Of a stretch of DNA of 64,000 nt, positions 20,075 through 30,852 are shown one piece after another. Below the pieces are notes generated by a model. It had not been told where the DNA came from, did no database searches, and saw only the letters and a program-made list of their open reading frames with translations. Position numbers and translations under genes: made by a program. The stretch comes from Ambrosia x helenae (Eukaryota; Streptophyta; Magnoliopsida; Asterales; Asteraceae), in assembly GCA_030844895.1 (NCBI GenBank), contig JAUTDX010000522.1, positions 62,001 to 126,000 of the forward strand. Reading direction: 5' to 3'. Numbering within the stretch: the stretch's first letter is position 1; each line of letters starts with the position of its first letter.

Positions 20075-22829
20075 CAGTACGACCGCAACCCACCGCCACT
20101 AGTGCCCATCACCACCCACCTGCCGCCATCCATCATTGCCACCACCGCCAGCTATAACCACCCACCATCACCGCCACTTACCACCGATTTTATTCCTTGG
20201 TCTTTTTCTGCCACAAAACAACACAAAGTGCTGATTTATTTCATTTCCAACTGGCAACCAAATAAGACATGGAATGCAACTGGCAACCAAATAAGACATG
20301 GAATGGAAGTGATCCATCACGTTACCTCGTCCATTCCATTCCATCATGAAGTAAAAGAATGAAGTTTGGATGCTAAACTTAAGGGCAAAAATGTTAGAAC
20401 ATAAGTTTAGCAATTATTACTAATCTATTAGTCTAAAGTATGTTATAATGTGCATAAAAACCATATATCCTATGTCTATGGCAGTGAAACACACCGTTCT
20501 TGTGACATTTGATGGCAGTTATGCCCCTTCACAACCGGTATGTTTGTTGATACTCACACTGATTCATTAGTATAAATAAGGTCGATTGTAATCATTTAAC
20601 ATATCCATAAAACTACTATTCTATTAGTTTTTCCCTCTCTTTATTCCCTCCAAAGTTACTGCATACAAATTTGATTTACACACTAAGAAAATCTTAAAAG
20701 AATACACAATTGTGTTAGCATTACTGAGAGCATCACTAATGGCTTCTACAATTGCCCAAATCATTATCCTAGTATTATCTACATGGCTTACTGATATACG
20801 TTAAAATATACATGTTTAAGTCCCCAATTAAACTCCCAAATTGCGCATTTTCAACTATAATTTTATAGCTTTGGTAGTTAACCTCATACTATTAATTCTA
20901 CAGGTCCTAAACAACGCTCCAGGGATACAAGTTGAAGGAAACGGGCAGAAACTGGACGAAACGAACACTTCCTGCACATTCTGTAGAAAGTGCACAGCCG
21001 TATGACCCAAGTGCACGAACGTGCGGATCCGTTTGGCTCGGCAACACTGCCAGTGCACACGAAAGTGCAAGCCGGTGCAAGGAAATTGTTGATCAACACT
21101 CCCATGCGGACCACCTGCACGACCGTGCAGGTCCAATTTACTCAGAAGCAGTAGCAGTGCAACCAAAATGAATCAGAGTTCTTGACAATTCTCGGAATTA
21201 CACGAACGTGCAACATAATTGCACGACCGTGCACCTTTATCTAGTCAATTCAGCCATTTAAACCACTTTCATGGCCTACGAAGTGCTGATGTCATGATTA
21301 AAATAAAGTGCTCGACCGTGCAACTCATCTGCACGGTTGTGCAGATTCAAAAAGTCAACAAAACATGGGATATCAGCTACTACTCAAATATTGGGTATTT
21401 TCCTTTGATTTTGGGCGATTTCCAGGCATGAGAAACTGTTGCAGTTGGTTCGGATCAAGCTTAAGAGTCGATTACAGCCCATTATCATCGTCCAATCCAT
21501 CATAATCCTTGCATTCTTATGGTGTGATCTTTGTACTTTATGTAGTTTTGAGCTGATTTTGAAGCATTGATATGACTTATGTTAGTATTTGTAAACATAC
21601 GGGTAAAAACACTTGTATTCGTTAGTTTAAAGAATCGTTTATATCTTAATCATGATTTGTATGAATTTGGCGTTTTTCATGTTTTAATCTTGATGATCAT
21701 ATTGCAAACATGTTTCATTGTTGTTGGATTCGTGAGAATGTTTGTGTAACTTTGATGATTAGTGTTTTGGTTAGTCAGATAAATGTTGAAAAACGGATCG
21801 GTTAATTGCTCACTAGTAAATTGGTTAACTTGTTAATGTGTTTACACCAAGAAACTAGAAATGGGTATTGATTTAGTAAAAGTTAAGCGAATAATGATCA
21901 TGAATGCTTTCCTACACGTAAAAGGATCTAATCGGCTAAATGGTGTTGTTACAAATCTTTGACACAGTTGATAATCTTTGTTAGTTAATTTGGTTGAAAT
22001 GGCGATCTTAGTAGATTTATGTTCAAAGTTTGTGAAATGGAATTGTTTGTGATGTTCTTTACTTTATGCTGGTCTTAGTGGTTGTATTGTGTATTTGGTA
22101 TTGCTTTCCATGATTAGTGAGGTTAGAAAACTCTTAACGGATGAGTAACTTATCCTTAGAAGATTTGCATCAGATTATACTAATATCTCGCTAATAAACA
22201 ATTTTAGGTGGTTAACGTGTGTTTATCATTAGCTTTCCGAATAGTTGTCATGTTAGGATTCCTGAAAGGGATACTAATTTTCTTAAAATGGGAATGCTGA
22301 TCTTACGCCTTTGTTACATATGTTGTAGTTAACATGCTTAGGTTGTTGATATAATATAATTACATAAATATATTTTGTATTCGGAGTCTTACATATGTTA
22401 TAGTAGTACTTTAGATTAATTTAGTTTAAACTTATTCCATGTATCTTCTACCGGTAAATCAGGAACAACGTTTTAGTACCATTGCATCTGCCCACGTCCA
22501 TGGATCCATATTTGGTTCTTATCTATACTTTACTACATATACAATAGGGTACACTTGTCCTTTTGCGTGTGTTTTAATGTTAAGGTCTAAACCATTTTTA
22601 TAAATACTAAAACCAATCGTGTGTAAAATTCATTGAAAATTAATGTATCTATACGCACATGTCACTTACTCACGAACTCACGTATCTCTAATGGAAACTG
22701 ATAGAATCTTGTGATTTGTGAGATTACGTTAATGCATCAAGGTTAGCATAAGAACCCAAGTCAAAGACGATCCAATGAAGAAGGAAGAAGCCGATGGATG
22801 TTGAGTTTAAACACATCATTAATAAGGTA
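20075..22829. other. Gene-free stretch with repeats
   Basis: Holds a CCACC-rich low-complexity start, a 29-bp tandem duplication (20249-20277 and 20278-20306) and a GAGCATCACTAATGG-type MITE-like start at 20726. A cluster of palindromes lies at 20985-21345, followed by about 1.4 kb of AT-rich sequence. No gene was recognised; parts look like LTR or untranslated regions of gypsy-type elements. Confidence 0.5.
20985..21345. repeat. Cluster of TGCACGANCGTGCA palindromes
   Basis: At least six near-copies of a 14-base palindrome: near 21010, 21117, 21198, 21221, 21308 and 21330. Variants include GCACGACCGTGCA and GCACGGTTGTGCA. Spacing is irregular, so this is not a simple satellite. Confidence 0.8.
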
Positions 22830-23718
22830 CTAGTGGGATTGCCCGCGTGTTGCGGCGGGTGCCCAACTAATATCAGATAGGATTACGGTATGTAATACGA
22901 ACCAACCCATTACAGGTTCCTAACATTTTCATTTCATAATACTTGCGTGATGTGGGGATGGCACAAATTTACAACACAGATGATTGTCGTTGAGCATGTT
23001 GTATGTGTTTCTATAAATTTGAGCGCAATAACTTTTTTATTCATTGGTAGAAAATAGAGACTTGGATATTAGTACTACCGAGCATCACAAAGGTGACCAT
23101 CATAATCAATTGTTGGCATAAGTGAATAAGGACCATAAACTGCATAACCATACATATCGCCATAAACCCCATGTAGCAAAACTATTGCCAAATGTTACCA
23201 TCAATCTTTAAAAACCAGATGGTATCAACAAATCACAAAACTAATTATACCAAAAAAATATATTAAATGAGACATATCGACTCCATAAAGATTTAGGTAT
23301 CGTGAGTAGTCATTCCAATCATGGGTAGGCCCGTCATAATTAAAGAAAAAGATGACTAAAAATTTAATATAAAGATGCTACGTCAAGCATGTAACAATGT
23401 GAAATATAAAACACCTTCTGAATCTACATATGATTATGTATCAAGTACCTTCATAGTAGTATGCAGTAAAAGCCTAGTTGGAAAAATAAGCTACTGCTGG
23501 GTCCATAAAATCTGGAATCAAGAGAAAACAGACTAATCTGAAAGCTGTTAATATTTTTTTGCATTTTTTTGGAAATAACTTGCCCACCAGATTTTTAATA
23601 CAACCCCTCATTTATTTTAGTTTAGCCACCATTTCTCCTTGGTCGTCTTCAGTAAATTCCTCATTGTTTCTCTCTTTCAAGTAGAACAATTTCCCTCCAG
23701 TTGGCTTCTTTCTCTAAA

Positions 23719-25028
23719 TATATATCAATCCACCAAATAGATTATTATATTTCCTTCAATAACATATATAAGATAGATTCAACATACATTAAGATGATTT
23801 AAAGAATGTAATTCCCATCACCAGTTTGCATATTGGAAGACGTGATAGTTAGTTCTTTGTATTTCACAGCACCCATTGCCCTTTAATCGAACTAAGTACA
23901 AAACTATTGTGCACGTCTACAAGAATGATAAGATGGTCTGCATTGAGCTAGTGATCTAAGGTTAACTGAAGTCAATCTAAAACAAGGTTTAACATGCTTG
24001 ATGTTATCTTCAATCTAAATGAAATATGAGGTGCATTGGGTTTAGGTTTACCTGATTTCTTCCTTAGTTTCCTACCAGTGAGTTCCTTCTTTACACTATA
24101 TTTTGTTATATCAATCCACCAAATAGATTAATATATTTCCTTCAAAAAATTTTTTATGAGAAACGATACATGCTATTGTATCTAGAATCCATATGTTTTT
24201 TGATCTAAAAAAAGCTACTTGGAATATGATAAAGTCAAATGATGGTGACGAAGTGAATATTTTTTTTAACACAAATATAGCCTAAGTGAGAATGAATTAA
24301 GATAAAAGAGTTGATTTATTAAGATAAAAGAGTTGATTTTTTTTACTAAAGTAAAAATTATGAAAAAAAAAATAATAATAATGGGATAGATCAAAGTGAA
24401 GTCCTTTTATACCTGGTATGATATGAATAACTAAATAATAAACATAGAATTTAGCTGAAAAAGTTGAGTCAGAAAGTATATATCATACGTCTAATAAGAA
24501 AAGACCCACATGCAATTGTTTTCCCAGCATGACCCGACATATTGCAGAACATACAAGTTTTAAGGTTCTTTGATCTTTGCCTAAGTGGTACGCTTATCAA
24601 GAAAGTGTTTTAAAATATCCGAATTTTTGGTACAGGCTGAAAAGGTTCATTATGGTTCAGTTGATATGCAATAGTATTTGATCAAAGTTTAAAAAAGATG
24701 TTGAGTTGAGATGGGTCGGATAAATACACTTATACTTAATAGTAGCAAAACTGAAATTGTTTATGACCTACTAAAAAAATTATTTTCTCAACAATTCAAG
24801 CATTCACTTATAAATGGATAGATTTAGGTCATGTTTAACGGGTCAAGTAAGAAAACTTTAAAAGTAAACGGGCCAGACAGGTTTAAGAATCAGGAAAGTA
24901 TTTTAAATGCATCCATTGCCTTTCACTATAACAGAAAATATGGTATGTACACTAATTAAGATTACAAAATCCAAAAGTATTGAGTAAATATATAATAATA
25001 GCGTTCATAGAATCTTGAGGTAGCTTCC
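23719..25028. repeat. Helitron A internal segment duplicated at 1-1309
   Basis: Near-identical to 1-1309 (about five substitutions plus homopolymer indels). The match ends at TAGCTTCC (25028), after which the two sites are unrelated. Confidence 0.9.
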
Positions 25029-25520
25029 AATATGTAAAGCAACTAAACATAACATTAAACAAACATAATCAAATAATATTACACGATTTCATGAATATCT
25101 ATTAAGTAATATTATATGTAACATCCCTAAAGCATTATTCACATAGTTAACAGAACGTAAAGTTTTTTCAATATAGCTAATGAGCAGCATGCCCTAGCCC
25201 CTAGGTAAATAAGAATCAAACCTATAAGTCTTTGCACACAATACACTCTGTAGCCCAGCTTGTTTTGGCCCACAAGGCATCCAACATGTTTGAGTCAAAA
25301 GGTCAAACAAGCATTTTTGTAATCATGTTTCTAGTGATACGCCATAGAGCCATACTGTTACAATTACAATTCCAAACTTTAATTCATCTAATAACTAACA
25401 ATATGTAGTTTTGGGTGGTGATTTGTGTAATAAATCCCCTACAGTAACAGCAAAATTGTGATCTCATAAATTATTCATTTCCAATAAAAACAAGAACTAA
25501 AAAATGGGCATGTTACTCAC

Positions 25521-26106
25521 CTTGTAATGAGTCGACGAACCGAAGCCAGTGATTTCTTAGAAGGGATTGTTCTTTTCCTACAAAAAAAATGATAAAAGAT
25601 CATTGATTTTAATCTCATAGATATAAATTATAATAGTAAAATACTCTAGCAAACCATTAGCATTGATGACGTTCTAGTTGTGATCACCAAAGCCATCCTG
25701 TTTTGACCGACTGAAACACCTAATATTCATATCGCACATTCAATTTTTTTAGCAGGCTTTATAATTTTATCAAACAAGTCATCTGCATCAAATAAAATAA
25801 AATAAAATAAAAGAATTCGTATCATCCATTTAACTTACTTTGTGTTCTTGTAAGACGCATTACATCTTGACAATTTTCCTTAGATCCAAACGTTGCACAA
25901 TCTTTACAAAAAACAAATTCCAAATATTAAAAATCTCATTAAATATTCATCAAAAGATACCATCAACAACCATAACCAACCACTATTAAGATTCATGAAA
26001 ACTAATGAACCCACAAACCATAATACGATTAATCAACAACACTCAAGAAACAAACAAAACCCAGATCATCAAGAACTCACCGGTAGAAAACGAACTTCAA
26101 ATTCTT

Positions 26107-26157
<51 letters not shown>

Positions 26158-26220
26158 AGTTACTATTGAATTGATGACGATGATGATGATGATGATGATG
26201 AAAGGTTGATGATTACGAGG
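25521..26220 (-). pseudogene. Exon-like fragments captured by Helitron A
   Basis: Three stretches have matching splice signals on the minus strand. The first is a probable 5' UTR exon with a CT-rich leader, ending at 26081 before GTGAGT. The second is 25840-25879, ending before GTAAGT. The third is 25521-25577, preceded by TTTTTTTTGTAG and followed by GTGAGT. Exons 2 and 3 are open in at least one frame (e.g. ENCQDVMRLTRTQ and IPSKKSLASVRRLIT). The source gene is not recognised. Orientation is the same as the Helitron, as expected for transcript-compatible capture. Confidence 0.5.
26109..26153. repeat. (GA)n microsatellite
   Basis: An uninterrupted GA run of about 22 units, followed by a GATGAT repeat (26175-26201). 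On the minus strand these are CT-rich and lie in the putative 5' UTR exon of the captured gene. Confidence 0.95.
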
Positions 26221-26868
26221 GTTGAAAGGTCTTACATTTAAGATGCATTATAGGTTGTATTTTGTGTTGTAAAAATTGGACATAAGGGCAGAATTGGAAT
26301 AAGATTTTAGGATGAGAGGTATTGGATTATGTTAAATTTACTATTCTACCCTTCTAAGAGTCTTAAATGTACATAAATTTCCAATTATACCCTCATTATA
26401 TAAGCATAATTCACTTGTACATGTTACTTTAATAATTGTATGCTTGATAAAATTACTATCTTCTACACCTCTCTTACTTAATAAGATAATATAGATATAG
26501 ATATGATCAAATGCATTACATTTAACCTAATTCTATTAAAGTTTCTTAGTTCATGCTGCGTAATTAAATTAATGTACCATATGGTAGAATGCTGAGGTTT
26601 GTAAATGAGTGTAATTTTAAGTTGATACTCCATCTTACATTTAATCATTTATATTATATCTAAGCCTGCAAAATGGATAATTCAAAGTCGGGACGATAAA
26701 TGTAGGTATTATGAAAAATTGAAAACGATTGTTATATTACATATCTCTATATCTATTACACAATGCATGTTGTCATGATCGACTGCTTATTGACATCACA
26801 TAAGTATTCAGAATTAGTTACACATATAACTACGTACGTATATGACACATTTAAATAATACCAAGTAA

Positions 26869-27752
26869 CTATTTATTAAGTCCATATAACGCTTTAATTC
26901 CTTGGATGTCATCCTTGTTCAAAACTTTCACCACTCCAGCAGGGATACCACTAAACATCACAGCATTCTGATCTTCACTATGCGTCAACCCAAGCAGGTG
27001 TCCTATTTCATGAACCGCCACCGTCTCTAAATCAAAGGCACCAGAAACTCCCTCTGGTCCAACAGACCAGTTTTGATTTGCGTTGTAATGAAACCTTCCA
27101 TCTTGTGGCGCATAAGCATGTGCTAACACGTTCCCGTCAAAGTCATTACCATCCCCATGAGACGCACTATCAAAAGTAATCTTTAAATCAGCACTACTGG
27201 TATCTCCAACTCTTGAAAATGTGAAGTAACCAGAAGCAGAAGCCCATGCGTTGAAAGCACGCACAACTGGAGGTACATATGCATTTGGATAATTCGACCC
27301 AAATGCATAGGTGAGGTGGCTTTTACTCCATTTAGGGCTACCGGAAAGAATTGATAATGAGACACGATATGTAACAATTGTTTTCCATGTATGTGGCTAT
27401 TTTTCTTATCTGGTTGTCCACAACGAGGCATGATCATTTGTGAGACAGTGGGTCCATCTAAGGTACCAGAAGCATTGAGATGGTAAAAGTTTTGATAGCT
27501 TTTGAGGGCGGTCTCAAGCTCTTGATCAAACTCATCATCTTCGTCGTTGACGTGGTTAGGGGAATGTTGGTAATTTAGGTAACCAAAACGGGCAAGGTAT
27601 AGTTTGAGGGCATGAAGGTCTTGCACTTTGCTACCCTTATGACAACCTTGAAGGCGTTTGATTGTTTCTGTATCAAACTTAGCCTTGCTAAAAGAGAAGA
27701 AAAAGAACAAGACAAACAAAAAGGGTAAGAAAGTAATGAGTTTAGATCCCAT
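26869..27752 (-). pseudogene. Matrix metalloproteinase copy 2, one frameshift
   Basis: Intronless, starting at ATG 27752. It encodes a signal peptide, a propeptide with the cysteine switch PRCGQPD, and then a frame change near 27343 where one base is missing relative to copy 3 (CCGGAAAG against CCAGAGAAG). The second frame carries the catalytic domain with structural-zinc region SHGDGNDF...HAYAPQDGRFHY, zinc helix HEIGHLLGLTHS and Met-turn AVMFSG, and ends KALYGLNK. Apart from that base the gene is complete and all key residues are present, so it is either a very young pseudogene or a sequence error. The upstream TATA box is intact. Confidence 0.9.
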
Positions 27753-27814
27753 ATTTCGTACGAGAAATATTTGTTATTATGATGTCGTTGGTGTATATTG
27801 TCTTAGTTTTTAGG

Positions 27815-27824
27815 CCTATTTATA
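27815..27824 (-). promoter_or_regulatory. TATA box of MMP copy 2
   Basis: TATAAATAGG on the minus strand, about 63 bases before the ATG at 27752. It is in the same context as in copy 1. Confidence 0.7.
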
Positions 27825-28085
27825 GTGGTGGCATCACGGAATGTCGTGTTGACTCATGTGTCTTAATTTCTACATTTAATGTTCTTAGCATTTTCAAAGC
27901 GTATAATTTCCACATGGACAAAGTCTTTAGCGTAATCTATGGAATAGAGCTGGTAGCGGTCGTTGTATTCTAATTTCAATTCTGTTTTCACAATTAATTA
28001 TGGTTGTCATCTAAATTCTTTAAATATATATTAAAACGATTTATTTTTTTAATAAACTTGACAATAAACTACTGGTTATTTATAA

Positions 28086-28292
28086 GAGCAAGCGTAGTGG
28101 CTCACAAATGCCCCCCCCCCCCAACTTGGATGTATTCTATTGGTGGAGCAAAAAGTAGGGGGATTTCACACCCGTTTTTCGTGTGAAAAATTTCACATCA
28201 AAACCATTTTAGAGCAAAAAACACCCCTGGGGATGGTGGTGGGGGCGAATGAGGGCATTTAACGCCTTTTCAGTCCTCCACTACGGGTAGTC
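28086..28292. mobile_element. Tourist-type MITE upstream of MMP copy 2
   Basis: 207 bp with inverted ends GAGCAAGCGTAGTGG and CCACTACGGGTAGTC and a TAA duplication (28083-28085, 28293-28295). The paralogous site near 2628 (TATATAAAGATG) lacks it. It contains a run of C (28111-28122). Non-coding. Confidence 0.85.
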
Positions 28293-28580
28293 TAAAGATG
28301 CAGATACATGTGTTTAATATATTGATGATTACATTGGGGCGTGATTCTATTTACATATGTTGCATAATGCGTAATTATGCATGCATAGTGCATAATTATA
28401 CGGACACGTATATTGCAGCCTAAAATGTGCTAGTATATGATTTATAAATCAGGTGATTTGCTTTGATATTGATGGTTTTATCTGTTTTAGAATAGCTTGT
28501 GTATACCTTTCTATAATGGTTGAAATGTTATTGTATTGAATTGAATTGTGTGTTTGTACAATGATTTACAATACAATATA

Positions 28581-29339
28581 CTAGTAGGTTGGCCCGCGCG
28601 ATGCAGCGGGTACACAACCTCTAATATAATGCTACTATACACAATCTAAAAGGCATGTTATAAGATGCCAGTCGCACTCTAAAGCATTTAAGAAGTCGTT
28701 AGTGATATGATAGTTATGAATGTGAAATATTTGTGTTGTAAACTATGTCGTCAAGGCGAATAGGCGCACTTACGATAGTCAGAATGACATGTAAAAAGAA
28801 AATAAAAAAATTAATCACTTTATTCATCTATGCTTTAGTGATTGCACGAAATTGACTAAACACGATGTATCGATGGTTAATGATAGAGTTTATGAGTTGC
28901 ATTATTATTTTGCATTGTCCATGATCGATCCGTGATAGATGTATCGATGGTTAATGATAGAGTTTATGAGTTGCATTATTATTTTGCATTGTCCATGATC
29001 GATCCGTGATAGATGTCTCGATGGTTAATGATAGAGTTTATAAGTTGCATTATTATTTTTGGCCATGGCTCTTCTTTTGTAATGTAGTATAAATATAGAT
29101 AAACATAAACATAAAGAGGGAGTAATTATAATAAAGAGGGATGAAATTAAAGAGGGATAAAGAGGGATGAAATGATTTCTTTGGGTTACATGGTACAAGT
29201 ATCTTAATGCATGAAGGGTAAATTAGGGAAGATTTATATGACATTTGAAGGTTAAAGCATATGGCTTTTCATATGCCATCTTAAGTTTACCAACTTGGAC
29301 AACTTTGCCCATCCCTCACTCTTTATAATGTAGTAGAGA
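28581..29339 (-). mobile_element. Non-autonomous Helitron B in the LTR
   Basis: 759 bp. The minus strand begins TCTCTACTACATTATAAAG after A and ends CTAG before T, with a CCCGC...GCGGG hairpin (28593-28610) eight bases before CTAG. The twin LTR at 33203-33441 gives the exact uninterrupted A/T target (33266/33267), with no target duplication. It contains 2.6 copies of a 74-bp tandem repeat and no protein. Confidence 0.93.
28864..29059. repeat. 74-bp tandem repeat inside Helitron B
   Basis: Units start at 28864, 28938 and 29012 (GATGTATCGATGGTTAATGA-like). The first two are nearly identical and the third is partial. Confidence 0.9.
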
Positions 29340-29539
29340 TATAGGGAAGACAAGTTGAATGAAAAGCTATAAAGTAAATACAAAGGCATGAATCATGGGC
29401 ATGAGTCATGGGCAAGAATTATGGGGTCAATAATCTTGACTTGACTTAGTCAATAATCTTGACTTGACTAACTAAATGAGAGGAGAGTAATCTTCAATTA
29501 TTGATTGCTTGATTAATGTTGTTAATACGCCCCCGCAAG

Positions 29540-30850
29540 ATGGAGGATCCGTTGGAGACTCCAATCTTGGACCGAAAATATAGGAAGGATGCACGTGCAA
29601 GCGGTTTTGTGAGCACATCCGTGAGTTGATCCTTGGAGCTGACATGAAGAACTTTGAGTTGCCCGGAATTGACTTGTTCCCGCACAAAGTGATAGTTCAG
29701 AGCGATGTGTTTCATGCGGGAATGGTAAACAGGATTTGCGCATACATAAGTAGCTCCGGTGTTGTCACAGTAAAGCGATGGGGTGCTCTTAATTGGGAGC
29801 CCGAGCTCACCAAGTAAATTTTTAACCCATGAGAGTTCAGCTGCAGCATTGGCGAGTGCTTTGTACTCAGCTTCGGTAGATGATCTAGAGACAGTTTTTT
29901 GTCTAGTAGATTTCCAAGAGATGATATTGGACCCAAGATATATGAGATATGCTGTAGTGGACCGTCCCCCATCATTAATACCGCCCCAGTCCGAGTCCGA
30001 AAAAGCCTGCAAGTTTAGGTTAGTATTGCGTTTCAAGAACAACCCATGATGGACCGTTCCTTTCAAATAGCGGAGTACCCGTTTGAGAGCTTGCCAGTGT
30101 GATTGTTTAGGTGAGTGCATGAATTGAGATAATTTATTGACGGCAAAGGAGATGTCGGGACGTGTGAAGGCAAGATACTGTAAAGTGCCTACAAGTTGAC
30201 GGTAGGGAGTGGGATCGACTGGGGGAGTGGAGTCAAAGGAAGAAAGAGAGTCGGAAGTACTTAAAGGAGTGAGAACCTCTTTTGCACCATCCATTTTAAA
30301 GGTGGTAAGAATATCTTGAATGTGGCGATGTTGGGAAAGAAATAGACCATGAGGCGTAGGAATGACTTCGATTCCTAGAAAATGATGAAGAGGGCCTAAG
30401 TCTTTGATAGAAAATTTGTTGCTTAGGGCTTGAACAAAGGAATCCATAAATGGATTGTGATTTCCGGTGAGGACAATGTCGTCAACGTACACAAGAAGGT
30501 AGCAAGTGATGTTGTTGAGATTGTATACAAAGAGAGAGGGGTCAGAAATGCATTTTTTAAAGCCAAAACGAGTGAGAAAGTTGGTTAGTTCGATGTACCA
30601 AGCACGTGGTGCTTGCTTAAGCCCATAGAGGGATTTTTTGAGTTTGCAAATGTGGCGTGGGAATTCCGCATTAGTGAACCCGGGAGGTTGCACCATAAAG
30701 ACATCTTCGTGAAGAGTCCCATGAAGAAACGCATTATTAACGTCTAGTTGACGTAAAGACCATCCTTTTGAAAGAGCAATGGAGAGAACGGTGCGAATGG
30801 TAAAGGGTTTAGTAACGGGACTAAATGTTTCATGATAGTCTTTTCCATAT
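29540..30850 (-). pseudogene. Copia element 3 RT and RNase H, one long open frame
   Basis: An open frame from about 30836 to 29494 encodes most of RT (LRQLDVNNAFLHG, SLYGLKQAPRAWY, LVYVDDIVLTG) and RNase H (FSDSDWGG, STEAEYKALA, YCDNTGATYV, KHIALNYHFVREQV, DVLTKPLA). All visible catalytic acidic residues are present. The upstream polyprotein is cut from it by an in-frame TAA near 30855, where a CAA glutamine codon is expected. A master copy probably had a continuous polyprotein. Confidence 0.9.
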
Positions 30851-30852
30851 TG

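Larger units (their letters stand above)
22830..26501 (-). mobile_element. Non-autonomous Helitron A with gene fragments
   Basis: The 3' end on the minus strand is a CCCGC...GCGGG hairpin (22842-22859), eight bases, then CTAG followed by T. The 5' end is TCTATATTATCTTATTAAG preceded by A; it starts at 26495 or 26501 because of a short repeat. The same hairpin, spacing and CTAG end occur in Helitron B. No Rep or helicase is encoded. The interior includes the segment copied at 1-1309 and exon-like fragments at 25521-26220. Confidence 0.75.
28512..29527 (-). repeat. 3' LTR of copia element 3, split by Helitron B
   Basis: LTR halves 28512-28580 and 29340-29527 join exactly to match the right LTR. 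The polypurine tract CTTGCGGGGGCG lies just inside (29528 onward). Confidence 0.95.

Noticed and set aside
26103..26201. GA and GAT runs as a possible CRISPR-like or regulatory array
   Set aside because: Simple microsatellites in a plant genome; no spacer-repeat structure.
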